64,000 bases of DNA, from NCBI GenBank assembly GCA_963741505.1, contig CAVUIJ010000013.1, forward strand, positions 1-64,000, read 5' to 3'. The position numbers were made by a program, and so were the translations under genes. Numbering within the stretch: the stretch's first letter is position 1; every line of letters begins with the position of its first letter. The notes under the pieces were generated by a model. It was not told where the DNA came from, ran no database searches, and saw nothing but the letters and a program-made list of their open reading frames with translations. The stretch is from JAKFWF01 sp963741505. GTDB taxonomy: Bacteria; Pseudomonadota; Alphaproteobacteria; Rhizobiales; Hyphomicrobiaceae. Of this stretch, positions 19,259-29,144 are shown piece after piece.

Positions 19259-20149
19259 TCAACCCCGCCGCATCGCCAGCGCCACGCCGATCGACGTCAC
19301 CGCCATGCCGGCGATCTGAACCTGGCTCAGGGTCTCGCCGAACAGCAGGAAGGCTTCGGTCGCGACCGTCAGCGGCACCAGGTAGATCAGCGCTGCCACC
19401 TTCGACACCGCGCCGGCGTGGATCATCATCACGTAAAGCGCACCGGCGCCGATCGACAGCACCAGGACGGACCAGGCCATCGCCGCAATGGTGACAAGGT
19501 TCCATTCCAGCCGCATATCCTCGGTCAGGATCGCGAACGGCAAGGTCGCGGCGAGGCCGCTGAGGACCTGGATCGGCGTCAGCGCCTGCAGATCGCTCGT
19601 CGCCAGAAACTTCTTCTGATGAATCGACGCGAACGTGAACGTGACCATGCCCAGGACATTGAACGCCAGCGCGCCGGCTACTTCCGCCAGATCGGTCGGC
19701 GCCACGGCGGCGAGCTTCGGCTGCAGCACCAGGGCGATACCGATGGTACTGAGGATGATGCCGACCCACTGCAGTGCCGAAATCCGTTCGTTGAGAAAGA
19801 CCGGCGCCAGCAGCGCGGTCAGCAACGGCTGCACCGAGGCAATCAACCCGGAGACGCCGGCGGGCACGCCGTGCGCGATCGCATACCAGACGCCGGCAAA
19901 GTAGAAGCCGATACCAAGGATGCCCGACAGCACCATGTGGGCAAATTCGCCGAGGCTCGCGGGCCAGCGCACGCCCGACGCAAAGGCAATGCCGACCAGC
20001 AACGTCGCTGCCAGCGCATAGCGGGCGCAAAGGAACGTCAACGGATCGGCATAGGGCGCGACTGCTCGCGCCACGATCCACCCCGTCGACCATAGGAAAA
20101 CGAAGATCGCCGGCGCAATGCGCAGCAATAGAGGGGACGACTTTGGCAT
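19259..20149 (-). CDS. EamA/DMT-family permease
   Basis: 296 residues with ten hydrophobic segments in two EamA halves. The first half begins A-P-A-I-F-V-F-L-W-S-T-G-W-I-V-A-R, the second A-E-V-A-G-A-L-A-F-N-V-L-G. This is the drug/metabolite transporter superfamily, which exports amino acids, nucleotides or other small molecules. The end of each half carries the usual G-I-x-L-x-L pattern (I-L-S-T-I-G-I-A-L-V-L-Q and V-T-S-I-G-V-A-L-A). It lies upstream of the methyltransferase on the same strand. Substrate unknown. Intact. Confidence 0.88.
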   Translation of the reverse strand: MPKSSPLLLRIAPAIFVFLWSTGWIVARAVAPYADPLTFLCARYALAATLLVGIAFASGVRWPASLGEFAHMVLSGILGIGFYFAGVWYAIAHGVPAGVSGLIASVQPLLTALLAPVFLNERISALQWVGIILSTIGIALVLQPKLAAVAPTDLAEVAGALAFNVLGMVTFTFASIHQKKFLATSDLQALTPIQVLSGLAATLPFAILTEDMRLEWNLVTIAAMAWSVLVLSIGAGALYVMMIHAGAVSKVAALIYLVPLTVATEAFLLFGETLSQVQIAGMAVTSIGVALAMRRG

Positions 20150-20259
20150 CGGTGCTGCGTCGGATCGGTCGGGAGCTCGTGGTGCAGGGCTGCGACGACC
20201 CTAGAGCAAATCGGACGCTCGCCGACAGCCACGACACCGCATGGCTGCCCGGCCCTCAT

Positions 20260-21400
20260 TCAATTCGCCACCAGCGCCCGCTCCAGGTCGGCGATCAGGT
20301 CGGCGACGCTCTCGACGCCCACCGATAGGCGCAGCAGGTCGGGCGGGCACGGGCTCGTCGGCCCCTCGATCGAGGCGCGATGCTCGATCAGGCTCTCGAC
20401 GCCGCCAAGGGAAGTGGCGCGCTTCCACACCTTGACGTTGGCGGCGGTGCGGATCGCCGCCGTCTCGCCGCCCTTTACGCGGATCGACAGCATGCCGCCG
20501 AAGCCGCCCGTCATCTGCCGCCTGGCGATGTCGTGGCCGGGATGGCTCGGCAGCCCTGGATAGAGCACCGCGGCGACACGATCGTTCTTCGCAAACCGCT
20601 CGGCGACCGCCTGGGCAGCTGCCGCCTGGTGCCGCACCCGCACATGCAGCGTGCGCATGCCGCGCATCAGCAGGAACGCCTCGAAGGGGCCGAGGATCGC
20701 GCCGATGTCGCGGCGCACGGCGCTCGCGCGGTCGAACAACGCATCCTTCGCCTTGAAGGTCAGCGAGCCGGCGACGACATCGGAATGGCCGTTGAGATAC
20801 TTGGTCGCCGCGTGCATGACGACATCGGCGTCGTGCTCGATCGGCCGGGTGAGGACCGGCGTCGCCACCGTCGAGTCGACGCCGACCGCGGCGCCGGCGG
20901 CATGGGCGAGCTTGGCGACGGCGGCAATGTCGCTCAGCGCCCAGGTCGGGTTCGAAGGTGTCTCGAGCCATATGAGCCTGGTTCTGCCGGGGATGACCGC
21001 CGCCTTCACCGCCGTCGAGGTCGCCGGTATCGACCAGCGTGGTCTCGAGCCCGTACTGCGGCGCGGTTTCGATCAGCCAGCGCCGCAAGCCCCAGTACAT
21101 CACCTTCGGCGCGACGATGTGGGCTGGGCGTTCGAGCGCCAGAAATAGCGCGGTCGCCGCCGCCATGCCGGAGCCGAGCAGCAGCGTCGCTGCGCCGCCC
21201 TCGAGCGTGTTGAGCACGGCTTCCGCCATTCGCACCGTCGGTGTATCGGGGCGGGCGTAGACGATCCCTTTCGGATAGGCGTTGTCCGGCGCACGCTCGA
21301 ACGTCGTGCTCAGGTGGATCGGCGGAACGATGTCGCCCCACTGCGGCTCGATCAGTCCGCCGCCTTGCGCGGCGAAGGTCTCGGGGCTCACCGATTTCAT
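20260..21400 (-). CDS. Cys/Met-metabolism PLP enzyme (cystathionine lyase/synthase family), frameshift at ~21012
   Basis: About 380 residues over two frames. The N-terminal part (21400 to ~21015) has I-H-L-S-T-T-F, Y-x-R-P-D-T-P-T and the phosphate-binding G-S-G-M-A-A-A. The C-terminal frame (~21009 to 20260) has L-E-T-P-S-N-P-T-W, the PLP-ring aspartate in G-V-D-S-T-V-A-T-P and the Schiff-base lysine in A-A-T-K-Y-L-N-G-H-S-D. Removing one base in the CCGCCG run at 21010-21014 joins them exactly (D-L-D-A-V-K-A-A-V). These enzymes make or break cystathionine and related thioethers; lyase versus synthase cannot be decided here. The frame break is probably a sequence error since both halves are well conserved. 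Confidence 0.82.
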
Positions 21401-21552
21401 GATGCAACGTCCTCGTGCGTGATTATAGTTTCAATTCGTCTCATGTATCGGACAAGACTGCGGCCTGCAATGCACTGGGTCGGATCGCTTGACGGCCTCG
21501 TGGCGCCCGACCTTAACTCGTAACCGGCAAGAACGCGAACGGTGAGGATGAC

Positions 21553-22866
21553 ATGGAGGCGGACCGTTACGGCCTGCCGCTGACGACGACGTCATCGGCC
21601 GCAGCAAGCCACTATCGCGACGGCAGCGACTTGATGCTCTCGGCCTGGCCGGGCGTGGCAGAGAGCTTCGACGCCGCGATTGCCGCCGATCCGTCTTTCG
21701 CAATGGCGCAAGTGGCGCGCGGCCGTGTGCACCAGATGTATGCCGAGGTCGCGGCAGCGCGCGCGAAGGCGGCATTGGCGCGCTCGCTCGCGCCGTCCTG
21801 CACGCCACGCGAGCGGGGTCATATCGAAGTGATCGCCAGCGCAGTCGAAGGCCAGTCGATGCGGGCGATCGCCGCCGCCGAAGCGCACCTCGAGGAATTT
21901 CCGCGCGATGCGATCGTGCTGTCGACGCTACTCGGCGCTTTCGGGCTCTATGCCTTCTCCGGCCGGGCCGACCATGATGCCGCCCGCGTCGCCATTTGCG
22001 AGCGCCACGCCCGCCACTATGGCCGCGACTGGTGGTTCATGACCTACCTCGGCTGGTCGCACACCGAAGCCGGCAGTCCCGGGGCCGGGCGCCTGCTTTG
22101 CGAACGCGCCCTCGAGCTGCGTCGCGACAACGCCAATGCCGCGCATGCCCTGTCGCATGCGCTGTTCGAGCAGGGCGAATTCGACGTGTGTCAGACGTTC
22201 ATGGACGACTGGCTGCCAGGTTACGATCGCGCCGGCATTCTCAACGGCCACCTGTGCTGGCACCTGGCGCTCGGCGCCCTCGACCGCGGCGACACGGCGG
22301 GCGCATTGCGGATCTACGACGAGCGGATCCGGCTCGCCGTATCGCAGGCAGCGCCCCTCAACGCCTTCACCGACATCGCCTCGCTGCTGTGGCGCGCGGA
22401 GTTGGCCGGCGCGCCTCGCCAAGCAATCGCCTGGAGCGAGGTCGCCGGCTACGCGACGAAACAATTCCCGAAAGCCGGCCTCGCCTTCGCCGACTTGCAC
22501 CACGCGCTGATCGCGGCTGCAAGCGGTCAAGGCGGCAAGGCGCTACCCCGCTTGGCCGAACTCGAAGCACTGGCAGCGGCCGAAAAGCTGCCCGCCGGTC
22601 CGGTGATCGTCGACCTCGCGCGCGGGCTACTGGCGTTCGGCGAAGGCAACTATGCGAGCGCCGTTGCCGCACTCGAAGCCGCCCTGCCGCAAACGGTGCG
22701 GATCGGCGGCAGTCACGCCCAGCGCGAATTGGTCGAGGACACGCTGATCGTCGCCTGCCTGCGCGCCGGTGAGCGGGCCAAGGCCCGCGCACTGATCGAC
22801 CGCCGGTTGCACCGCCGTCCGTCGAAACGCGACGCGGCCTGGCGGGCACTGGCCGCCGCTGCATGA
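21553..22866 (+). CDS. TTC38-like tetratricopeptide-repeat protein
   Basis: 437 residues, all helical. Repeats include A-A-I-A-A-D-P-S-F-A-M-A, then H-G-Y/F-type stretches around 130-230 (F-M-T-Y-L-G-W-S-H-T-E-A-G, A-N-A-A-H-A-L-S-H-A-L-F-E-Q-G) and L-W-R-A-E-L-A-G. The A-H-A-L-x-H and W-H-L-A-L segments are typical of the TTC38 family, found in bacteria and animals with no assigned enzyme activity. No signal peptide, so probably cytoplasmic. It is followed after 41 bases by an SDR gene in the same direction and may form an operon with it. Confidence 0.8.
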   Translation: MEADRYGLPLTTTSSAAASHYRDGSDLMLSAWPGVAESFDAAIAADPSFAMAQVARGRVHQMYAEVAAARAKAALARSLAPSCTPRERGHIEVIASAVEGQSMRAIAAAEAHLEEFPRDAIVLSTLLGAFGLYAFSGRADHDAARVAICERHARHYGRDWWFMTYLGWSHTEAGSPGAGRLLCERALELRRDNANAAHALSHALFEQGEFDVCQTFMDDWLPGYDRAGILNGHLCWHLALGALDRGDTAGALRIYDERIRLAVSQAAPLNAFTDIASLLWRAELAGAPRQAIAWSEVAGYATKQFPKAGLAFADLHHALIAAASGQGGKALPRLAELEALAAAEKLPAGPVIVDLARGLLAFGEGNYASAVAALEAALPQTVRIGGSHAQRELVEDTLIVACLRAGERAKARALIDRRLHRRPSKRDAAWRALAAAA

Positions 22867-22907
22867 TCCCCCTTCCGCGCGAACCGCGACGCAGTTAAGC
22901 GATTGCC

Positions 22908-23738
22908 ATGGCAACGCATCCTCGCTCGATCCTCATCACCGGCTGCTCGACCGGCATCGGTTTCGCCGCCGCCCGCGACCTCAAGCAGCGCGGCTGGCGG
23001 GTCATCGCCACCGCCCGCAAACCCGATGACCTCGCTCGCCTCTCTGGCCTGGGTGTCGATGCGCTGCCGCTCGAACTGGCCGATCCGGCTTCGATCGCAG
23101 CTTGCGCGACGCGGGCGCTGGAGCTGACCGACGGCGGCATCGGCGCGCTGTTCTCGAACGCAGCCTACGGCCAGATTGGCGCGGTCGAAGATCTCGAGCC
23201 GCAAGTGCTGCGCGACCAGTTCGAGGTCAATTTCTTCGGCCTGCACGACCTGACGCGGCGGCTGATACCGGCGATGCGCCGGCAGGGCGCCGGCCGCATC
23301 GTGCAGTGCTCGTCGGTGCTGGGCCTGATGGCAGCACCCTATCGCGGTGCCTATTGCGCCTCGAAGTTCGCGCTCGAAGCCTTGACCGACACGCTGCGCA
23401 TGGAACTGCACGGCACCGGAATTCGCGTGTCGCTGCTCGAGCCCGGGCCGATCCGCACCGAGTTCTTGCCCACGGCACTGCGCATGTTCAAAGCACGCAT
23501 CGATATCGCCGGATCACCGCACGCCGAGGTCTACCAACGCCGCCTGGCAGCCATGAATGTCGGCGGCAAGACCACATTCAAGCTCGAACCGGAAGCGGTG
23601 GTGAAGCGGCTGATCCACGCCGTTGAAAGCCCGCGGCCGAAGCCGAGATACTTCGTGACCGTACCTACTTATGCCGCGTCCCTGCTCAAGCGGTTGCTGC
23701 CGACGGGGCTGCTCGATCAATTCGCACGCGGGCAGTGA
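22908..23738 (+). CDS. Short-chain dehydrogenase/reductase
   Basis: 276 residues with the classical SDR layout: cofactor motif T-G-C-S-T-G-I-G (~residue 11), a basic A-T-A-R-K suggesting NADP(H), N-A-A-Y-G (~85), the catalytic Ser in Q-C-S-S-V-L-G and the Y-x-x-x-K pair in Y-C-A-S-K-F-A (~150). The C-terminus (F-V-T-V-P-T-Y-A-A-S-L-L-K-R-L-L-P) is amphipathic, as in SDRs of the retinol-dehydrogenase/YqjQ-like group. Substrate unknown. Intact. Confidence 0.88.
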   Translation: MATHPRSILITGCSTGIGFAAARDLKQRGWRVIATARKPDDLARLSGLGVDALPLELADPASIAACATRALELTDGGIGALFSNAAYGQIGAVEDLEPQVLRDQFEVNFFGLHDLTRRLIPAMRRQGAGRIVQCSSVLGLMAAPYRGAYCASKFALEALTDTLRMELHGTGIRVSLLEPGPIRTEFLPTALRMFKARIDIAGSPHAEVYQRRLAAMNVGGKTTFKLEPEAVVKRLIHAVESPRPKPRYFVTVPTYAASLLKRLLPTGLLDQFARGQ

Positions 23739-23955
23739 AGCTACGCGGTGCCGAGCGCGCAATCGCTTCAAGTCCGCAGACTTTGGACAAATCTTGCATA
23801 AATTTGGGTTCCACCGATCAACCTCGTGACAATGGTTAACCCAGGGAGGACCTGCGTTAGCTTTGGTTGCGTAAAGTCTTATGTTCCCTGGCAAGGATTC
23901 GTAAGTACCACGAGCACAAATTGTCCTCCATCGAACTCGCTCGGGAGAAACAATC

Positions 23956-25209
23956 ATGAATTACCTGAAGCCAAAGTCGGAAAAATTTACACATGACAAG
24001 TCGGGCAGCGTCGCCATCGTATTTTCGCTGACTGCACTGGTTCTCTTCGGCGTCACCGGCATGGCGGTCGACTATGGCCGCGCGCTGTCCACCAGAGACC
24101 GGCTGCAGCTTGCGGTCGATTCGGCAGCGCTTGCCGGTGCCAGCCTGCCGGCAACCGCCAACCAGAACCGCGCCAATGCAGCCAAGGCGGTATTTGCGAG
24201 CAATCTGACCGGCTCGCCCCTCGCCGCAGTGCAACCCACGATCAAGGCGAGCAACAGCGGTGTGACGGTGTCGGCATCGTTCACCCAGCCGAACGTGATC
24301 ATGCAGATATTCGGGTTCGAGAGCACCCAGTTGTCGGCTGAGACGAGCGCGCGCTCGCAGATCCAGAACGGTGGCGTTGCCTGTCTGCTGGCGTTGAACC
24401 CGACGTCGGCCAATGGCTTGCACCTGCAGGGCATCAACAAGGTTTCGTCGGAGAACTGCTGGGCCTGGATCAACTCCACCAGTTCAACCGCGATCAACGC
24501 GGTCGGTGCCTCGACCGGAACGGCGCAGGGCTTCTGCTCGGCCGGCGGCGTACTTGGCGCGGAGCACTTCACACCGGCGCCCTATACCGGCTGCGACGCG
24601 ATGGAAGATCCGTTCGAGGCCAAGATCAACGCCTACGACCCACCGTCGACCTGCACCCACAACAACCTGCAGCTCTCGAGCGGCACATATACGCTCAATC
24701 CCGGCGTCTACTGCGGCAATACGGTGCTAAAGCCGCAGGCCAACGTGACGATGAACCCGGGCCTCTATGTGTTCCGCGACGGCTATCTGGAGGTGCAAGC
24801 GCAGGCTTCGTTGAAGGGCAACGGCGTGACATTGTTCTTCACCCACACCAACACGCGAATGGAAATCCGCGGTGGCGGCAACGTCGATCTCAAGGCCCCG
24901 GCCGCAGGCACACTCGCCGGCTTCGTAATCGTCGACCGCAAGCTCGATTGGTACAACTCGACCATCCGCGAGACCGTCATCCAGGGCGGAGGCCGCGTGA
25001 AGATCGAAGGCATCCTCTATGCGCCGCAATGGAAGGTGAACATCTCCGGCAACGGCGAAATCAACGAGGAAGCCAAGTATTTCACCATGATCGCCGATAC
25101 CTTCTACATGGAAGGCAATGGCAAGATGCACATCAAGTCGGACGCCGCCGCAGCAGGACTTCCCGACCTGATGCCGAAGATCAAGAACGGCCCGCTGCTG
25201 CTCAACTGA
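23956..25209 (+). CDS. TadE/TadG-like pilus-associated protein
   Basis: 417 residues. GGGAGA lies upstream of the ATG. After K-S-G-S-V-A-I-V-F-S-L comes one membrane helix (~20-40, with the Tad-type T-G-M-A-V-D-Y-G-R-A) and a TadG-type D-R-L-Q-L-A-V-D-S-A-A-L-A-G-A. The C-terminal ~230 residues look like a beta-rich fold (repeated G-N-x-x-L, G-V-Y-C-G, G-L-Y-V-F-R-D-G) and carry cysteine pairs. TadG-like proteins sit in the inner membrane with a large periplasmic part and help assemble Flp/Tad pili or similar surface structures. No other tad genes are in the window, so it is an orphan here. Confidence 0.8.
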   Translation: MNYLKPKSEKFTHDKSGSVAIVFSLTALVLFGVTGMAVDYGRALSTRDRLQLAVDSAALAGASLPATANQNRANAAKAVFASNLTGSPLAAVQPTIKASNSGVTVSASFTQPNVIMQIFGFESTQLSAETSARSQIQNGGVACLLALNPTSANGLHLQGINKVSSENCWAWINSTSSTAINAVGASTGTAQGFCSAGGVLGAEHFTPAPYTGCDAMEDPFEAKINAYDPPSTCTHNNLQLSSGTYTLNPGVYCGNTVLKPQANVTMNPGLYVFRDGYLEVQAQASLKGNGVTLFFTHTNTRMEIRGGGNVDLKAPAAGTLAGFVIVDRKLDWYNSTIRETVIQGGGRVKIEGILYAPQWKVNISGNGEINEEAKYFTMIADTFYMEGNGKMHIKSDAAAAGLPDLMPKIKNGPLLLN

Positions 25210-25519
25210 GCAGTTCCCGCCTCGACCGCGCCGCTCCTAATCGACAATATCGCAGCAGCCAGCTGGAGTGATCCGGCTGGCTGTTTCACATTTTGCTCGT
25301 CACCGCTGTTGCACGTTGGTGGCCGTGCACAGCGCGGGCGGGCCAAGAACACAAATCTTTGCGGTCACTATTCGACAATATTGCCATCCACGAAGCCGGA
25401 TGCGGATGTCCCTGCAATTGTCGCCCGATTCTCGCCACACGACGCAGATACCCGCGGTTGAGGCTCGCAAAGCGGGGGCGCGGGCCGGTAGATCCATTCC
25501 GACGACTGGGGGGCTTTCA
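25210..25519. other. Intergenic region between the TadG-like and SYLF genes
   Basis: Contains one hairpin (25256-25283, listed separately). No gene is supported; the frame before 25520 is open but reads low-quality coding. The promoter of the SYLF gene should lie in the second half. Confidence 0.35.
25256..25283 (+). terminator. Hairpin after the TadG-like gene
   Basis: CAGCCAGC (25256-25263) and GCTGGCTG (25276-25283) form an 8-bp perfect stem with a 12-base loop, followed by TTT. It lies 47 bases past the stop codon and fits a weak intrinsic terminator. Confidence 0.5.
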
Positions 25520-26083
25520 ATGGATTCCATCAACCGCCGTTCGGCACTGACGCTCACGCTCGCGTCCGCACTCGCGGCCGGCGGCGCCGACAAGGCGTCG
25601 GCATTGGCACGGCGAGGTGGACTCGACCGCAACGTCGATCACACCCTGCATCGGCTACAACACCAGGTACACGGCTCGCGCGGCCTGATCCACAAAGCCT
25701 TCGGCGTCCTGGTGTTTCCGACCATCATCAAAGCCGGCATCGGCGTCGGCGCCGAGTACGGCGAAGGCGCGCTGCTCGTCCGCGGCCGCACCGACGGCTA
25801 CTACAATTGCCTGTCGGGTTCGATCGGCTTCCAACTCGGCGCGCAGGCGCGCTCGGTCGTCATCTTGTTCATGACCGAGGAGGCCCTCTTCAAGTTCAGC
25901 CGCACCGACGGCTGGAAGATCGGGGTCGACGGTTCGGTCGCGCTGATCACCATCGGCGCCGGCGGCTCGATCGATACCGACCGCATCGTCAGCCCGGTGG
26001 TTGGATTTATCTTCGACGGCAAGGGCCTGATGTACAATCTGACCCTCGAAGGCACCAAGATCAGCCGCATGTCGGACTGGTAG
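25520..26083 (+). CDS. SYLF/YSC84-type lipid-binding exported protein
   Basis: 187 residues from the ATG at 25520, which has a GGGGGG run upstream and starts a proper signal peptide (S-I-N-R-R-S-A-L-T-L-T-L-A-S-A-L-A-A-G). The mature part matches the SYLF (YSC84) domain: A-F-G-V-L-V-F-P-T-I-I-K-A-G-I-G-V-G-A-E-Y-G-E-G, then Y-Y-N-x-x-x-G-S-I-G-F-Q-L-G-A-Q and F-K-F. The domain binds phosphoinositides in eukaryotes; in bacteria it is exported and its role is unknown. The R-R near the start could allow Tat export, but the motif is incomplete. Intact. Confidence 0.85.
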   Translation: MDSINRRSALTLTLASALAAGGADKASALARRGGLDRNVDHTLHRLQHQVHGSRGLIHKAFGVLVFPTIIKAGIGVGAEYGEGALLVRGRTDGYYNCLSGSIGFQLGAQARSVVILFMTEEALFKFSRTDGWKIGVDGSVALITIGAGGSIDTDRIVSPVVGFIFDGKGLMYNLTLEGTKISRMSDW

Positions 26084-26149
26084 CGCGACGCGTCAAGACC
26101 GGCCCCCTGGCCGGCCGGCGGCCGAGGCGGTGTTCGGCTTGCTGACATT

Positions 26150-27457
26150 CTATCGCGCCGGGATGCGTTCGATCTGCGCGCCGAGCGCGTTCAACCGCTC
26201 GTCGATGCGCTCGTAGCCGCGTTCGATCTGCTGGGCGTTGTTGATGGTGCTGGTGCCCTTGGCGCAAAGCGCTGCGAGCAGCATCGCCATGCCGGCGCGG
26301 ATGTCGGGGCTCTCCATGCGGCCTGCGCGCAGCCGCGCCGGCCCCGACACCAGCGCCCGGTGCGGATCGCACAGCACGATGCGCGCGCCCATCGCGATCA
26401 GCTTGTCGGTGAAGAACATCCGGCTTTCGAACATCTTCTCGAACATCAGGATGACGCCGTCGCACTGCGTTGCGGTGACGATCGCAATCGACATCAGGTC
26501 GGCGGGAAACGCCGGCCACGGCTGATCCTCGAGCTTCGGGATGTGGCCGCCGAGATCGGTGCGGATGCGCCGGGTCTGATCCGCCGGCACGATCAGGTCG
26601 TCGCCATCGATCTGGCAGGTAATGCCCAGACGGTCGAAGCCCATCAGCGTCGAGCGCAGGTGCTGAGTGCCGGCGCGCACGATGCGCAGCGGCGAGCGCG
26701 TCACAGCCGCGAGGCCGATGAACGAGCCGACCTCGATGTGATCGGGTCCGATGCGGTGGGTGGCGCCGCCGAGGCTCATGCCGCCATGCACGGTCATGGT
26801 ATTGGTGCCGATGCCGTCGATCCGGCTGCCCAGCGCCACCAGGAATTGCGCCAGATCCTGCACGTGCGGCTCCGACGCGGCGTTGCGCAGCACCGTGGTG
26901 CCGTGCGCCACGACCGCCGCCATCAGCGCGTTCTCGGTGGCCGTGACGCTCGGCTCGTCGAGGAACACGTCGGCGCCGATCAGCTTTTCCGCCTCGAAGC
27001 GGTAGTTGTTGTCCGCGGCGACGCGGGCGCCCAGCTGCTGCAGGGCTAGGAAGTGCGTGTCGACGCGCCGGCGGCCGATCACGTCGCCGCCGGGCGGCGG
27101 CAGCACGACCTTGCCGCAGCGCGCGAGCAGCGGCCCGGCGAGCAGGATCGAGGCGCGGATGTTGGCGCACAGGACCGGGTCGAGATCGACGGCGCGCACT
27201 TGGCCGGCATGAATGTCGAGGGTGTTGCGCTCGGTCCAGGCGGCCTCGGCGCCGACCGAGCGGACGAGTTCGACCAGCGTCTCGGTGTCGCGGATGCGCG
27301 GCACGTTGGTGAGGCGGACCGGCTTGTCGGTCAACAGCGCCGCGGCGATGATCGGCAGCGCGGCGTTCTTGTTGCCGGCCGGCTCCAGGCTGCCCGACAG
27401 GCGATGCCCGCCCTCGACGATGTACTGGATGCCGCCGCTGCGCTCCGGTGCCGCCAT
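26150..27457 (-). CDS. murA: UDP-N-acetylglucosamine 1-carboxyvinyltransferase (MurA) with Cys-to-Asp active site
   Basis: 435 residues, full length. MurA transfers enolpyruvate from PEP to UDP-GlcNAc, the first committed step of peptidoglycan synthesis, in the cytoplasm. The conserved P-A-G-N-K-N-A-A-L-P (K30, N31) and later L-G-A-Q-I-E-R-I are present. The loop that normally reads P-G-G-C-A-I-G-x-R-P is here P-G-G-D-V-I-G-R-R, putting Asp at position 125 where Cys115 sits in the E. coli enzyme. The Asp form, as in mycobacterial MurA, is active but resists fosfomycin. It sits alone, divergent from proS. Whether it is the only murA or a second copy cannot be told from this window. Confidence 0.88.
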   Translation of the reverse strand: MAAPERSGGIQYIVEGGHRLSGSLEPAGNKNAALPIIAAALLTDKPVRLTNVPRIRDTETLVELVRSVGAEAAWTERNTLDIHAGQVRAVDLDPVLCANIRASILLAGPLLARCGKVVLPPPGGDVIGRRRVDTHFLALQQLGARVAADNNYRFEAEKLIGADVFLDEPSVTATENALMAAVVAHGTTVLRNAASEPHVQDLAQFLVALGSRIDGIGTNTMTVHGGMSLGGATHRIGPDHIEVGSFIGLAAVTRSPLRIVRAGTQHLRSTLMGFDRLGITCQIDGDDLIVPADQTRRIRTDLGGHIPKLEDQPWPAFPADLMSIAIVTATQCDGVILMFEKMFESRMFFTDKLIAMGARIVLCDPHRALVSGPARLRAGRMESPDIRAGMAMLLAALCAKGTSTINNAQQIERGYERIDERLNALGAQIERIPAR

Positions 27458-27665
27458 GAGCTTGTCCCTCTTGCAAGTGAGCGTTGCGACTTACTGCAAT
27501 GATTCTCCACCGACAATGGCATGCGCGAGGCGCTTGCGCACCCTCCCGGGATTGCCTCGCCCCCGCGAACCGGATATCAGCCCTGGTTGTAAAGGCACGC
27601 GAGGGCAACCCCGCGGCCTCGTGATGCAGTTGTCTGCGCGCGGCCAACCACCGGAACTCCGCCCC

Positions 27666-29018
27666 ATGCGTCTTTCCCGCTACTTCATGCCGGTCCTTCG
27701 CGAAACGCCGAAGGAAGCGGAAATCGTGTCGCATCAGCTGATGCTGCGAACCGGCATGGTGCGGCAGGCCGCTGCCGGCATCTATTCCTGGCTGCCGCTC
27801 GGCTTCAAGGTGCTGATGAAGATCGACCGCATCGTGCGCGAGGAGCAGAACCGCGCCGGCGCCATCGAAATCCTCATGCCGACCATCCAGTCGGCCGACC
27901 TGTGGCGCCAGTCCGGCCGCTACGAGGCCTACGGCCGCGAGATGCTGCGGATCCAGGACCGCCACGAGCGCGAGATGCTATATGGGCCGACCAACGAGGA
28001 ACTGATCACCGCGATCTTCCGCGACGGCATCAAGAGCTACAAGGACATGCCGCGCAACCTCTACCACATCCAGTGGAAGTTCCGCGACGAGGTGCGCCCC
28101 CGCTTCGGCGTGATGCGCGGCCGCGAATTCCTGATGAAGGACGCCTACTCGTTCGACTTGACGCCGGAAGCCGGCCGCCTGTCCTACAACCGGATGTTCA
28201 CCGCCTACCTGCGCACCTTCGCGCGCATGGGCCTCAAGGCGATCCCGATGGCCGCCGACACCGGCCCAATCGGCGGCGATTTGAGCCATGAATTCATCAT
28301 CCTGGCCGATACCGGCGAGAGCCAGGTGTTCTGCCACAAGGACCTGATCGAGGGCGCGGTGCCGCCGGCCGACATCGATTTCGACGGCGACCTCACGCCG
28401 ATCATCAGGCGCTGGACGTCGATGTACGCGGCGACCGACGACAAGCACGACGCCGCCAAATTCGACACGCAAGTGCCGAAGGACAAACAGGTCTCGGCGC
28501 GCGGCATCGAGGTCGGCCATATTTTCTTCTTCGGCACCAAATACTCCGAGCCGATGGGCTGCAAGATCCAGGGACCGGACGGGCAGATGATCACCGTGCA
28601 AATGGGCTCCTACGGCGTCGGCGTGTCGCGCCTCGCCGGTGCCATCATTGAAGCCTGCCATGATGATGCCGGCATCGTCTGGCCGGTGCCGGTGACACCC
28701 TTCGAGGTCGGACTGATCAACTTGAAGGCCGGCGACAAGGACACCGACGCCGCTGCCAACGGGATCTATAAGAAGCTGGAGGCGGCTGGCATCGACGTGC
28801 TGCTCGACGACACCGACGAGCGGGCCGGGGCCAAGTTCGCCACCATGGACCTGATCGGCCTGCCCTATCAGATCATCGTCGGCCCCAAGGGCGTCAAGGC
28901 CGGCGAAGCCGAGATCAAGACCCGCAAGACCGGCGCCCGCGAGACGATGTCGATGGATGCGGCGGTGACGAAACTGATCGCCGAGGTCAAGGCGCAACGG
29001 ATACTCGGCGTAATCGTC
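27666..29018 (+). CDS. proS: Prolyl-tRNA synthetase, short (ProS type 2) form; stop codon lost
   Basis: About 445 residues of a class II synthetase that charges tRNA-Pro. Motif 2 is F-R-D-E-V-R-P-R-F-G-V-M-R-G-R-E-F-L-M-K-D-A-Y-S-F, motif 3 is G-S-Y-G-V-G-V-S-R-L, and the C-terminal anticodon-binding domain begins V-P-V-T-P-F-E-V. There is no editing insert, as in alphaproteobacteria. Start at 27666 (M-R-L-S-R-Y-F-M-P). The protein should end near K-L-I-A-E-V-K-A-Q-R (~29000), but no stop follows. The frame continues through a palindromic element (29019-29122) straight into lolC, whose start is in the same frame. Either the element removed the stop or an indel hides it. The feature end given is the edge of that element. 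Confidence 0.93.
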
Positions 29019-29122
29019 GTAGGTTGGGTTAGGCGCAATTGCGCCGTAACCCAACATTTCATGGGTGGTGCCCGAAGTTGTTGGGTTACGCGCGGCAAAA
29101 ACGCCGCGCTAACCCAACCTAC
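29019..29122. repeat. Two-hairpin palindromic (REP-like) element between proS and lolC
   Basis: A 104-base element bounded by a perfect 14-bp inverted repeat, GTAGGTTGGGTTAG and CTAACCCAACCTAC. Each end also forms its own hairpin: GGTTGGGTTAGGCGCAATT with GCGCCGTAACCCAAC, and TTGGGTTACGCGCGGC with GCCGCGCTAACCCAA. This GTAGG-(T/G)TGGGTTAG design is a widespread interspersed palindrome of Proteobacteria. A related copy with GGCGGATTAG arms is at 48056-48176. It directly replaces the end of proS. Confidence 0.8.
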
Positions 29123-29144
29123 GGTTTTGGAAACTGGAGCCTGC

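Noticed and set aside
18710..20095. 461-codon plus-strand frame across the methyltransferase and EamA genes
   Set aside because: Spans two real genes on the other strand and is low-complexity Arg/His/Gln.
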